A stretch of DNA of 64,000 nucleotides from contig SKCR01035562.1 in NCBI GenBank assembly GCA_019454045.1, positions 1-64,000 on the forward strand, written 5' to 3'. Shown here piece by piece: positions 12,089 to 23,039 of this stretch. The first letter of the stretch is position 1; every line of letters begins with the position of its first letter. The notes under the pieces were generated by a model that did not search any database, had not been told where the DNA came from, and was given only the letters and a program-made list of their open reading frames with translations. The stretch is from Zanthoxylum bungeanum. Lineage: Eukaryota > Streptophyta > Magnoliopsida > Sapindales > Rutaceae. The translations under genes and the position numbers were made by a program.

Positions 12089-13660
12089 CCCAATCTCTCA
12101 ATCAAAGCCGTGCTAGCCACATTGGTACAACTGCCTCCACCTATAATCATACTACAACCTTACCATTCCACGGCATCTGGTGTGGAATATGTTCTCCCTC
12201 TGTTGATCACTCTCATCCTCAACAACTTGTGCTGTCAAAGCACGCTTAACAACTAGGGATAAGTTATCTAAAGGGTATGCAGCTCCCTCGTGGTCACTAG
12301 CATCTTCTAACTCTGGCATCTCATCCTCAACCTCATCATCTGTAGAGTACACATCTCCGCTCTTGTCAATCACTAAGGTGCGCCTATTAGGACATTGTGA
12401 GGCATAGTGTCCCATGCCCAAACACTTGAAACACTTGACATCTTTAGTTCTCGTAGCTGTACCCTCAGGTTTAGGTCTAAGTTTACTCGATTCTACAGCC
12501 TCTTTACCCTTGCCACTAGGTTCGACTCTAGGCTTGTTAAAGCCTCCACTGAAATCACCTCTAGGCTTGTTAAAGCCTCCATCTCGCTTCTCATTCGGAA
12601 CCCATTTCCCCTTCCAAGTAGAAGTAGTCTGAGTACCAAATCTGGATGTGGCCTTCTTCTTGAGTTGCCTCTCTACCTTGATAGCCATGTGAAGCATGTC
12701 CTCCAAATCAACATAATGATGTAACTCCACAATGTTGGCAATCTCCTTATTTAAGCTCCAAGAAACCGTGCCATAGTAGCCTCTGCATCCTCAACTACAT
12801 TCGCCCTGATCATGGCAACTTCCATCTCTGTGTAGTAATCCTCAACACTCTTGGTACCCTGATACAGAATGTTGTAGCTTCTGATACAACTCACGGTAGT
12901 AATGGCTCGGAATGAACCTCTTCCTCATAAGACCTCTGAGTTCTTCCCAAGTCTGAACTGGTCTCTCATAGTTTCTTATCCGAGTAGTAACAAGCTGATC
13001 CCACCATATCATGGCATAATCAGTAAACTCAATAGCTGCCAGATTGATTTTCTTCTCATCTGAGTAGTGATGGCAATTGAATATCAGCTCAATCTTCTTC
13101 TCCCATTCCAAATAAGCCTCGGGATCATTCTTCCCCTGAAAGGTTGGTATCTTGATTTTAATGCTACCTAGATCTCCATCTAAGTCCCCCCGTCTACCAT
13201 AACCTCTTCGATCATAATCCCTTTGCCTATCATCAAATGCACCTCTATCATCAAATCGTCTATCCTCCTATTATGTCTCCCATCAAACCTCCTATCACAC
13301 CTCTACCAAACCCCCTACCATGCCTCCGATCTTGTCTAGGCTGAAACCTCTCCTCAACATCATCAAGATCATCAAAATCATCAAAGTCATTCTCGGCTTC
13401 TTCTTCATCTGATGGTATATGTTGCGGTGGTACTCGTCGTGGTGGCACATTATGAGGTGGTGGTACATTATGAGGTGGTAGTACATTATGAGGTGGTGGT
13501 ACATTCTGAGGTAGCGTGCTCTGGGAACACTGCCCGACTGAATACTCTCTACACTCTTGGACAACCTTTCCAATGCAGTATTCATATTCTCCATCATATC
13601 TGTAAACTTTCTATCCATAGCTGCAAGTTTCTCATCGATGGTTAAACTAGCACCTGCCAT
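12089..13660 (-). pseudogene. Gypsy B1 gag and protease start (broken)
   Basis: The ATG at 13660 (MAGASLTIDEKLAAMDRK) is chosen because the same MAG...DEKL start occurs in every A and B copy. Order: N-terminal helix (KFTDMMENMNTALERLSKS), four tandem proline-repeat units at about 13430-13510, acidic stretch, Arg-rich stretch, gag domain (12842-13111, MEWEKKIELIFNCHHYSDEK, RKRFIPSHYYRELYQKLQH), then Lys-rich linker and zinc knuckle CFKCLGMGHYASQCP (about 12390-12445) in 12152-12730. The Asp of the protease lies at the end of this segment (about 12090-12190). At least three frameshifts. Confidence 0.9.
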
Positions 13661-15328
13661 TTCAAAGCTCAACAAACAAATTAGTAATAACAAGAAAGTA
13701 ATATAAAATCCTCTCAAGCTCACAATCTCACGTGTTTACACTCAATTATATCACTCCACTCGTGTTTACACTCTATTGGCTTTTACCCGATACTGTGCTC
13801 ACACTCACTGCCTTTTACCACTATTGAGTTCTTCCTCGATTCAATTACAAATCAACTCAATCCCCAGAATGGTCAACTAAGGTGTAGTCCACAAGCTAGC
13901 AGAAACACAATGAACCAATGATGTATATACGGTAGTTGGAATAATGTGAATGAGATAGTAATCACGAAGACTCAATCAAAAAAACTTAAGCTAGATGCAC
14001 GAGTAAGAAAAAAGACGAGTTAGCTAAATGCACAAGCAAACAAGCATGCACTCAATGTGACACTTAGCCAATCTTGTGATCACTCACTATTATTTTCTCT
14101 CACACTTTTCTTTTCTTTTTTTTTTTTTTCTTCACTCTTTCTTTTGTCTCTCACACTCAAAATGTATACAAAGCAAATGAAATACAATGCAAATAACAAG
14201 ATTACCACATTCGGTAATTTTCAAGTTATATCCTTAACACTTACAATATGTAAATACAACTCAAATGACAATGTAACTCATATAATCAATTCAGCAATAT
14301 GGTAGTATCAACCTTTCAACTTGCAAATGAGCATAAATGATCTAGTTACAATGTAACTATCTCAATTTCCAATTCAGCCAAATCAAATTACAAGCTAAGT
14401 AAATAGTTTTGCAAGCAACTAGGTGATGCAGCTACTTGCCTCTTCAAGCACCTTAAAAAACACAATGATTACACACAAGTTCCCATGTCAAGCTAATGAT
14501 GAATTTCTTGCCTCTTCACTTATAATAACAATATTTCAAGAGGTGTCAAGTGATACTTGCTTGGATACACACGAATTTAGTGCAAATTTGTTGCACTCAA
14601 CATTGCTTCACTTGATTCTTCAACATTAAACAACACAAATCAGCAAGATACAACATGATACAACTCACTCCAATCACCAAATTCGTCTGCATTCAGATTT
14701 GTTTCATCAATTACACATTCACTTTCATCAATAATTCACTCAATCTTTCTTCGTTTCACTCAAACTCACAAGATTGTGCTAACTTCACAAGAATGGAAAC
14801 AAGCTAGTTCATGCAAATGCTAGGAGTAATGAAGTGCAATCTGATTTTCTCAAAGTAGATATGACAAAACCTATTGAAAACAAGCTAAGTGAGATGCATA
14901 TGGCAAGAACAAAGCAAGGGTGGTGATGGTTCTTCCTTGGCCGAATCTGACCTGATGCAATTCTTTTTTTTTTTTGATTTTTGAAACTAATAACTTAATA
15001 ACAATGTTAAGCACGTCCTAGTAACATAGAATTAACAAAAAAACGCTTGATTCAAGCAAAGAACACAAAATCCCCAATTTCGACCTAAGTAGTCAAAGCT
15101 TAACACAAAGAAATACTCATGATCAATCAAAAACACTCAAGGGCAGAATGTTATTCATGCTATTTTGATCACAAATCAACAAGAATCAGCAAGAAACAAT
15201 AAGATCCTACAATGGCCGAATCAAGGTGGAAGAAAACCTTGATGCAGAAACTAAATCAACAAAGAACAAAGATGAAAACACAATCAAACAACACATAAAG
15301 ATAGGAAAATCAGACCTTGGAACCCTAA
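13661..15328 (-). other. B1 leader (5' untranslated region)
   Basis: About 1.67 kb between the primer site and gag. It is A-rich in element orientation, with long homopolymers (T tract at about 14117-14129 on the + strand). No long conserved coding sequence is seen; short frames here are compositional. Similar leader sequence recurs at 38090-40785 and 22653-22862. Confidence 0.8.
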
Positions 15329-15340
15329 GCTCTGATACCA
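15329..15340 (-). other. B1 primer binding site (initiator Met tRNA)
   Basis: Minus strand TGGTATCAGAGC, two bases from the 5' LTR, complementary to the 3' end of plant initiator Met tRNA. It fixes the element orientation and the inner LTR edge. Confidence 0.93.
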
Positions 15341-15342
15341 AA

Positions 15343-16325
15343 TGACAAGAAACTCACTTGGGTTGGAAACCAAGCAAACCCCAAGCATCTTTCTCAAAAC
15401 CCCAAGAACTTTGAATACTGATTTTGTAGGAACAAAACCCAACCAAGATCAGCCCCTAACCACCATGAAACTCACGTCCATGATAACCACAAGCATGAAA
15501 TCAGATTGTATTTTGCTAGCAATGGAGACGCCACTAAGTTGCCAAGCTTAGATAAGTCAATTTGAACTTGAAAAGGGGAATCCCTCCCTCAACAAGGTTT
15601 TTGGCCATAGCCATGGAAAGCTCAAGCTTTTCTCACTTTCAAAATTCTGTATATCACGTTGGTGGTGATAAAATTTACAAAGGAGAGTTATATAGTTAGG
15701 GTTACAAAAGAGTAAAAAGGCTAAAATGACCCCTAGAGTTAAAATTACCAAAAGCCCTAAGTCAAGCACCTCAACCACGACCATTAAGGTCCTTTTGCAC
15801 CTAAATAAACTTAAAACAAAGATTAGAAGCTAATCTCACTTAAGCTAATTGAGGTGCTTACATGCTATAGTAAATTGACGTGCTTCCGGCTAAGTACAAA
15901 TCTAAGCATAATTAAGCCTAATGGCATAGTCAACCATGCTAATTACATCATAAATAAAGTCAAAATGTCAAGCACAAATGACAAAAATGCCCCCATTTGG
16001 CCGAATTCAACATAGTCCCAAAATGGGTGGTGAAATCGGGTCAAAAGGGTGCTGGTGCTGAAGCTGCTCTGCTATGCTTCAGTCTGAACTGATCTGGGTC
16101 AAATGAAATAGCTTGGGGACCTCTCTGGTTATGCCCATATGTGTCTCTGGTGTGCACTTGACTTGGTTGCTGCAACTGGTCACATAGCTCTGAGCTAGTC
16201 CCGCAAAGGCCTCTCTGATCTTCTTTGCTCTTTGGCGTGTGATTGGCCCTGTTGGCAACTTTATGGGTTCTTCAAAGTTGTTAGCTGCATCCTGTAATGT
16301 CTCTGGTGTGGTTGGACTCATGTCA
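15343..16325 (-). repeat. B1 5' LTR (family B)
   Basis: 983 bp, nearly identical to the 3' LTR at 7924-8895. Differences are mostly single-base indels, which suggests recent insertion or sequencing noise. It is bounded outside by CTTTT, the target duplication. Confidence 0.95.
15687..15695 (-). promoter_or_regulatory. Possible TATA box in B1 5' LTR
   Basis: Minus strand CTATATAAC inside the LTR. The location suits an RNA polymerase II promoter driving element RNA. Based on motif and position only. Confidence 0.4.
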
Positions 16326-18279
16326 CTTTTGTTTCCCCCTCACGTTCACTCACACTCCCCTTGGGAACTCCCACGGCTTTGGCCTTATTTTTCTCACCAG
16401 ATACGTCACTCTCACTAGTCTCACCCAAGGTGGTGTTTCCCTTCGCTCTCTCTTTGTCATGCTCAAGTTGTAGCTTAACCTGGTCTTCATGGACTTGTGC
16501 AGGTGTAAGTGGGTATAATGTAATGGGTTTTCCTTTATGCTGAAAATAGTATTTATTCTTGAACCCATCATGAATAACCTTCTTATCAAACTGCCACGGT
16601 CTACCCAAAAGAATATGTCCTGCATGCATCGGTATCACATCACATAGGACATCATCTGTGTATGGCCCAATGGTAAAGCTCAACAAAACCTGCTTTGTCA
16701 CACTTATTTCCCCACAATCAGTTAACCATTGCAACTTGTAAGGCTTCGGGTGTCTCAAGCAACTCAACCCCAATCGCTCAATCAAAGCTGTGCTAGCAAC
16801 ATTAGTACAACTGCCCCCATCTATAATCATACTACACCCCTTACCATTCACATGACACCTAGTATGGAAATATGTTCTCCCTCTGCTGCATACTCTCATT
16901 CTCTACAACATGTGCACTCAAAGCACGCTTGACAACTAAAGATAAGTTATTCAGCGGGTATGCAGCTCCCTCATGGTCACTAGCATCCTCCAACTCTGGC
17001 ATCTCATCATCAACCTCACTATCAGTAGAGTACACATCTCCACTCTTCTTATCAATCACTAAGGTACGTCTATTGGGACAATCTGAAGCATAATGTCCCA
17101 TGCCCAAACATTTAAAACACTTGACATCCTTAGTTCTAGTAGTTGCACCCTCAGGTTTTGGTCTAGTTTTGCTCGGTTCTGCACTTTACCCTTGGCACTA
17201 GGTTCTCGCCCTAGGCTTATTAAAGCCTCCACTGAATTCGCCTTTAGGCTTGTCAAAGCCTCCATCTCGCTTCTCATTCGGAACCCATTTCCCTTTCCAT
17301 GCAGATGTAGCATGAGTACCAAATCTGGATGTTGACTTTTTCTTGAGTTGCCTTTCTATCTTGATAGCCATGTGAAGCATATCCTCCAAATCAACATAAT
17401 GATGCAACTCCACCATGTTTGCAATCTCTCTATTCAAGCCCCCTAGAAATCGTGCCATAGTAGCTTCTGCATCTTCAACTACATTTGCCCTGATCATGGC
17501 AACTTCCATCTCTGTGTAATAGTCTTCAACACTCTTGGCCCCCTGATACAGATGTTGTAGTTTCTGATACAACTCCCTATAGTAATGGCTGGGTATAAAT
17601 CTTTTTCTCATGAGACCTCTAAGTTCTGCCCACGTTCTGAACCGGTCTCTCATAGTTTCTCCTCCGAGTAGAGACAAGCTGATCCCACCAAATCATAGCA
17701 TAATCGGTAAACTCAATTGCTGCCAGACTGATCTTCTTCTCGTCTGAGTAGTGATGACAGTTGAAAATCAATTCTATTTTCTTTTCCCATTCTAAATAAG
17801 CTTCAGGATCATTCTTACCTTGGAATGTTGGTATCTTGATCTTGATGCTACCTAGATCACCATCTACATCTCCTCGCCTACCATATCCTCTCCGATCATA
17901 ATCCCCTCTTCTGGCATCAAATGCACCTCTATCATCAAAACGTCTATCCCTCCTATATTCCTCGATCAAACCTCCTATTAGGCCTCCTATCATGCCCAGG
18001 CTAAAATCTCTCCTCCACATCATCAAAACCATCAGAATCATCAAACTCATTTTCAGCTTCTTCTTCATCTGGTGGTACATACTGTGGTGGTACACGGCGA
18101 GGTGGCAACATTGTGAGGTGGTGGTACATTCTGAGGTGGTGGTACTCTAGGACCGCTACCAGTTTGAATACTCTCACACTCTTAGACAATCTCTCCAAAG
18201 CAGTATTCATGTTCTCCATCATATCTGTAAATTTCCTATCCAAAGCCTCAAGCTTTTCATCAGTAGTTAGACCTGCCAT
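16326..18279 (-). pseudogene. Gypsy A2 gag and protease (broken)
   Basis: Amino part of the A2 polyprotein, start ATG at 18279 (MAGLTTDEKLEALDRK). 18001-18324 holds the N-terminal helix and proline repeat (two units). 17619-18095 continues with an Arg/Gly-rich stretch and the gag domain. 17198-17677 continues with RKRFIPSHYYRELYQKLQHL and EMEVAMIRANVVEDAEATMA. 16859-17107 has the knuckle remnant, where MGHYASDCP is preceded by CFKCL in another frame. 16318-16899 has the aspartic protease (SMIIDGGSCTNVAS, catalytic Asp in DGG) and HILLGRPWQFDKK. It is cut at 16326 by B1. There are at least four frameshifts. Confidence 0.9.
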
Positions 18280-19615
18280 CTCAACACAAACAAACAGATT
18301 AGAAATAACAAGAAAGTAAAGCAAATATCTAAATTCTCACAATCTCACGTGTTTACACTCGAATGATATCACTCCACTCGTGTTTGCACTCTATTGGCTT
18401 TTACCCGATACTGTGCTCACAATCACTACCTTTTACCACTCTTGAGTTCGTCCTCAATTCAAATGTGAACCACACTCAATCCAAGAATACAAACCAAATG
18501 TAGTCCTCAAGCTAGCATGCACACAACGGACCCAATAATATATATATATATAGGGCAGGCGGAAAACAAAACGTGAATAGGAATAGTAATGACGGAGACT
18601 CAATCAATAATACTTAAGCAAGAGTAATTAGAGATAAGGAGTAAACAATTAGCACAATGGAAAAAAAATAAGCATGCAAATTCACGGTCGTATGCAATTT
18701 TGGGAGAAAATTTGGCACTTCTATAGAAATTTTGATGGAATACCCTCCATGGGCACCTAAATGATAATATGGAACAAACTAGATTCAACAAAAAAAAGTG
18801 ATCACTATCACTCAAGTCCCTTTTCTCTTTTTTTTTTTTTTTTGATAACGTCAGATGCTAATAAATGTGGTTATGATTTCAGAGGCTGATTTAGGTTCTG
18901 ATTTCATAGGCTGGTTTTCAAAGCCTGATTTCAGAGTCTGATGAGGGTCTGAATCCAGGGTCTGAAGTCAGAGGCTGCTGGTCAGTGTCTGATTTCAGAG
19001 TCGAATAAGGGTCTGATTTCAGGGTCTGAATTCAGAGGCTAATTTTCAGAGGTTACTGGTCAGGGTCTGAATTCAGAGGCTAAGTTTCAGGGTCTGATCT
19101 CAGAGGCTAATTTTCAGAGGTTACTGGTCAGGGTCTGATTTCAGAGGCTGATTCAATGGTTAAGTTTCAGGGTCTGATCTCAGAGTCTGATTCAATGGTT
19201 AAGTTTCAAGGTCTGAACTCAGAGTCTGATTTCAGAGGCAGATTTCAAAGGTTACGTTTTAGGTCAGATTTCAGGGACTGATTTCAGACTTCACTAGGGT
19301 TTAGAAACAAAACACACAGCCGCCAAGAACATGCTTATTTCTTAAACATATGCTAAAGAACAGAATGACTATGACGAACTGATAGGAAGAACAGAACAGA
19401 AGCCCAGAACTGGAAAAAGATAAAGATAACTGATATGCAGAACAACAAAACCAGATCCAGAATATGCTTCACAACAAAACCAGATCCAGAATATGAACAA
19501 AACAAAAACAGAAACAAGATCCAACAAGGACTGAAACGAAAATAACAAAGAACAAAATAAAAAAAACAGAATAAAACAAAAGGAAAGATAGAAAAATCAG
19601 ACCTTGGAACCCTGA
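18280..19615 (-). other. A2 leader (5' untranslated region)
   Basis: About 1.3 kb between gag and the primer site. It contains a TA run near 18539, a T tract at about 18827-18843, and an imperfect minisatellite (separate entry). No conserved protein is seen; long hydrophobic frames on either strand are products of T-rich sequence. Confidence 0.8.
18871..19290 (-). repeat. Leader minisatellite of family A (about 15-bp unit)
   Basis: About 25-28 imperfect units of the form GGTCTGATTTCAGA or GGCTGATTTTCAGA on the + strand. The same array occurs in A6 at 56731-57180 in the opposite orientation, so it belongs to the family A leader. It is absent from A1. Confidence 0.85.
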
Positions 19616-19628
19616 GCTCTAGATACCA
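19616..19628 (-). other. A2 primer binding site, with a one-base insertion
   Basis: Minus strand TGGTATCTAGAGC: the initiator Met tRNA site with one extra T compared with TGGTATCAGAGC in A6 and B1. Two bases separate it from the LTR. The insertion would weaken primer pairing unless it is a sequencing error. Confidence 0.85.
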
Positions 19629-19630
19629 AA

Positions 19631-20280
19631 TGACAAGAAACCCACTTAGATTCGAAATCCAAGTAAATCCCAAGCAACGGACGGAAACCCCATGAACCGC
19701 GAATTTGATTTTGTAGGAACAAAACCCTTCCAAGGCCACAAAGAAGTCCCACAAAGAACTTGCCCTTGAGAACCCTTAAGATGAATCCTTGTAGTGTTTT
19801 GCTAGCAAATGGAGACGCCACTAAGTTTGCCAAACTTAGATAAGTCGATTCAAACTTGAAAAGGGGAATCCTCCCTTACAAGAATTCGGCCATAGCCAAA
19901 GCTTTAAGCTTTTGAGTTTACAAATTTCGTTGGTTGCCCTCAAATGAAGAAGAAAGTAAGCTTAAATAGTGTTACAAAAAGAATCCCTAAAGTCATAAAG
20001 ACAACAATGCCCCTAAAAACGAAATTACACAAATATCAAGTCTTTAAGTCTTCAAATGCCTAGGAAGCTTTATTCTAAACTGATTTGGGCCAAGTGAAAT
20101 GGTTTTGGGCCCTTTCCATCCAAGCCCACATGCATCTCTATTTGTTTGTTGCAATCGACCATAAAACTCTGAACTAATCCCGCCATTGCTTCTCTAAGTC
20201 TTTTGGTCCTCTGCCTCGTAATTGGCCCTTCTGCCACTTGTAATGCGTCCTTTGGTTTGTTGTCGGCCTGGATCATGTCA
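19631..20280 (-). repeat. A2 5' LTR (family A)
   Basis: 650 bp, TGACATGATCC...TTTCTTGTCA on the minus strand, followed outside by GACAC, the duplicated target in A1. Includes the 68-codon LTR-encoded C-terminal frame (20070-20285). Confidence 0.94.
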
Positions 20281-21117
20281 GACACTATGCTACAGAATGT
20301 CCCAATAGACGTACCTTAGTGATTGATAAGAAGAGTGGAGATGTGTACTCTACTGATAGTGAGGTTGATGATGAGATGCCAGAGTTGGAGGATACTAGTG
20401 ACCACGAGGGAGCTGCATACCCGGTGGATAACTTGTCCTTAGTTGTCAAGCGTGCTTTGAGTGCACTGGTTGTAGAGGATGAGAGTACGCATCAGATGGA
20501 TAACATATTCCACACTAGGTGCCGTGTGAATGGCAAGTGGTGCAGTATGATCATATATGGGGTAGTTGTACTAATGTTGCTAGCACAACTTTGATTGAGC
20601 GATTGGGGTTGAGTTGCTTGAGACACCCAAAACCATATAAGTGCAGTGGTTAAATGATTGTGGGGAAATAAATGTGACAAAGCAAGTATTGATGACATTT
20701 ACTATTGGGCCATACAAAGATGATGTCCTATATGATGTGATACCGATGCATGCTGGACATATTCTTCTGGGCAGGCCGTGGCAGTTTGATAAGAAGGTTA
20801 TTCATGATGGGTTCAAGAATAAGTACTCCTTTCAGCATAAAGGAAAACCCATTACTTTATACCCACTTACACCTACACAAGTACATGAAGATCAGGTTAA
20901 GTTGCTACTTGAGCGTGACAAAGAGAGAGCAAAGGGAAACATCACCTTGGGTGAGGCTAGTGAGAGTGCTAAATCTGATGAGAAAAATCAGGCTAAGGCT
21001 GTGGGAGTTCCCAAGGGGAGTGTGAGTGAACGTGAGGGGGAAACAAAAAGGAGAGTTAAAAAGAGTTTCTATATGGGGGAAGGTGGCAAATTCATGCTAT
21101 TTAGGTTAGCGAGGATG
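20281..21117 (+). pseudogene. Gypsy A1 gag end and protease; RT to integrase deleted
   Basis: Continues A1 from 4514: the end of the zinc knuckle, the acidic stretch RRTLVIDKKSGDVYSTDSEV (20319 onward), the protease region with its Asp lost (SMIIYGV instead of SMIIDGG, about 20547-20565), then 20641-21120 with PMHAGHILLGRPWQFDKKVI and the charged linker. At about 21085 the sequence jumps from GEGG to a short unrelated tail and meets the LTR at 21118. The whole RT, RNase H and integrase region, about 2.7 kb, is therefore missing. The frame ends at an ATG-TGA where TGA is the first codon of the LTR. Confidence 0.88.
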
Positions 21118-21794
21118 TGACATGATCCAGGCCACTCGTGGAGCATCAAAGGACATGGCCAATAATACAATAGACCCATTACAAGTACCGGAAGGGCCAA
21201 TTACAAGATAGAAGACCAAAAGACTCAGAGAAGCAATGGCGGGATTAGTTCAGAGTTTTATGGCCAATTGCAACAAACAAATAGAGACACATGTGGGCTT
21301 CAATTGAGAGGGCCCAAAGACATTTCACTTGGCCCAAATCAGTTCTGATTGAAGCTTTATAGACCTTTGAAGAATTAAAGACTTTGGTATTTTTTTAATT
21401 TCGAATTTAGGGGCATTATTGTCTTTATGCCTTTAGGGTTTCTTTTGTAACACTATTTAAAATTGCCTTCTTCTTCATTTTAGGTTAACCACGAAATTTG
21501 TAAGAAAACATATAAGCTTTTGCTTTGGCTATGGCCGAATTTCTTGTAAGGGAGGGATTCCCCTTTTCAAGTTTGAATCGACTTATCTAAGTTTAGCAAA
21601 CTTAGTGGCGTCTCCATTTGCTAGCAAAACACACTGATTTCATGTTTTGAGTTATCATGGGCAATGTTTCATGGTGGTTTAGGGCTGATGTTGGATGGGT
21701 TTTGTTCTTACAAAATCATTGATTAAGGTTCTTGGGGCTTAAAGAAAAATACTTGGGGTTTGCTGGATTTCGCATCCTAGTGAGTTTCTTGTCA
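21118..21794 (+). repeat. A1 3' LTR, mosaic of A-like and B-like halves
   Basis: 677 bp, TGACATGATCC...TTTCTTGTCA. The first about 480 bp match family A LTRs (AITRQ-type C-terminal coding, then the TTTAGGGTTTC and GTAACACTATTTAA blocks). After the shared CTTAGTGGCGTCTCCATTTG block at about 21601 the rest matches family B better (TTATCATGG, TTTCATGGTGGTTTAGGG, AGTGAGTTTCTTGTCA). No purine tract precedes it, because the deletion reaches the LTR edge. LINE L1a resumes directly after it. Confidence 0.85.
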
Positions 21795-22652
21795 GGATGG
21801 CTACAGTTGCTTCCATTATCTCTGATTCTTCTTGGCGATGTCCCCCATCTAGGTCTGTTGCCCTTGTTGATTTGGCTCGGTCTTATCTTCCGAATCCTTC
21901 TAGTATGAGGGAGGATGAGCTGGTTTGGGAGGATGATAAGAGAGAGAGATTTTCTGTGGATAGTGTCTTGAAAGCCATGCGGACAAAGGGAACCTTGTTG
22001 CATTGGTCTCGAGTTGTTTGGTTCCAGAAGGCCATTACCCGCCATTCCTTTTTGCTTTGGATATCTATTCATGGAGGCCTTTGTACTCAGGATAGTTTGA
22101 TGAGGTTCGGTATCTTTACTTGCTCGCATCGTATTCTCTGTGGTTGTTCAAGTGAGGACATTGATCATTTTTTTCTTCCAGTGCTTCTTCTCTTCGAGAG
22201 TCTGGTCGACTGTGCTGGTATGCGTGGGTTAGATTGGAGATGTCGGGATTGGCTTTAGACTGTCGAGTGGATGTGTTAGTTTACCAACGCCTCTTTACGT
22301 CGTCTTCTTGTTCGGTTGTCTTTTGAAGCGTCAGTCTACCATATTTGGAGGGAGAGGAATGACCGCACTTATGATGTGCCTCTTCGGCCTGTTTCTATTC
22401 TTCTTAGTGATATTATTTTTGATGTTCGGAATCATGCTGGCTTATTACGGAAGGTGAAACCATCTTATGATAATAAATGGCTTCACCTATCCTGGCACTT
22501 GCCCGATGACATCTTCTGTTGATCTTATTTTGCTTGTATGCTTTCGGCTTTTCTTCTAGGAGGGCTTGTCCTCTCTAGTTGCCTGGAGTATGCCCCTTTA
22601 CTCTTGTATTGTTTTCTTTTGGTTATAATACTTACTTTATCCCCAAAAAAAT
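21795..22652 (+). mobile_element. LINE L1a, 3' segment with zinc-binding tail and poly(A)
   Basis: Resumes the LINE broken at 2416. 21797-22258 encodes the zf-RVT region found at the end of plant L1 ORF2: FSVDSVLKAMRTKGTLLHW, RHSFLLWISIHGGLCTQDSL, then C-x2-C and H-x-C-like residues (RILCGCSSEDIDHFF). 22316-22522 encodes the last part (HIWRERNDRTYDVPLRP...LSWHLPDDIFC, stop at 22520). A 3' UTR follows, ending at TTATCCCC plus a short A run at 22645-22651. One frameshift lies near 22190. Confidence 0.9.
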
Positions 22653-22862
22653 AACAATATGAGATGCATGCAAACAGATTAATAAGATTAATTGGTTTAA
22701 AGGTTTACAAATTTCAATACTCATTCACTCAAATGCCTTACCACAGTACTCAAACACACTTGTTTTCCTCACACTTCACAAGATTGCAATAACTTTACAA
22801 AGATTGCAAGCAAGCAAGTTCACGCAAATGCTAGGAGCACTGAAGTGTAATCAATAAGATTG
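22653..22862 (-). mobile_element. Gypsy B-type leader fragment
   Basis: About 210 bp resembling the B-type leader at about 39170-39320 (ACTCATTCACTCAAATGCC, ACACTTGTTTTCCTC and ACGCAAATGCTAGGAG on the + strand). It lies between the 3' end of LINE L1a and the 5' end of LINE L1b, so it is probably leftover target DNA of one or both LINEs. Confidence 0.7.
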
Positions 22863-23039
22863 CAGGGAGAGAAAAATGCTCTCTACTTTTCTCTCAAATT
22901 TTCTCTTCTTTCTCTTCTCTCTTCTTTCTTGATCACTTTTAATCTTTTAGTGATTAAGATTTAGTTATTAGTTTTTTTCATTCTTTTCTTCTCTACTTTT
23001 CTTCTTCTTAATTTCTTTTCTTTGTTATTTGTTTTCTTG

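Larger units (their letters stand above)
7924..16325 (-). mobile_element. Gypsy copy B1, complete element nested in A2
   Basis: A full 8.4 kb element on the minus strand: 3' LTR 7924-8895, purine tract, gag-pol, long leader, primer site 15329-15340, 5' LTR 15343-16325. It is flanked by perfect 5-bp duplications CTTTT (7919-7923 and 16326-16330). Removing it and one duplication restores the A2 reading continuity between protease and RT. Family B resembles family A in protein sequence but has longer LTRs and a different leader. The coding region carries several frameshifts. Confidence 0.96.
4515..20280 (-). mobile_element. Gypsy copy A2, full length, interrupted by B1
   Basis: Family A element with both LTRs (3' LTR 4515-5162, 5' LTR 19631-20280), on the minus strand. 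A perfect 5-bp duplication GACAC (4510-4514 and 20281-20285) flanks it, so it inserted whole into the gag zinc-knuckle codons of A1. Its own body is split at 7923/16326 by the complete element B1. Without B1 and the duplicated CTTTT it is about 7.4 kb. All coding domains are present as fragments. The two LTRs differ at roughly two dozen places by eye, so this is older than A6. Confidence 0.95.

Noticed and set aside
13430..13510. Short regular repeats as a possible CRISPR array
   Set aside because: 18-bp units without spacers inside a gag coding region of a plant retrotransposon.
14057..14629. Small + strand frames in the B1 leader as host micro-genes
   Set aside because: Low-complexity, not conserved in the related leader at 38084-40785, and antisense to the element.
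19353..19754. Hydrophobic frame resembling a membrane protein (also 56169-56682 on the + strand)
   Set aside because: It lies across the LTR end and T-rich leader of family A; the hydrophobic residues come from T-rich codons, and the frame is not kept as protein between copies.
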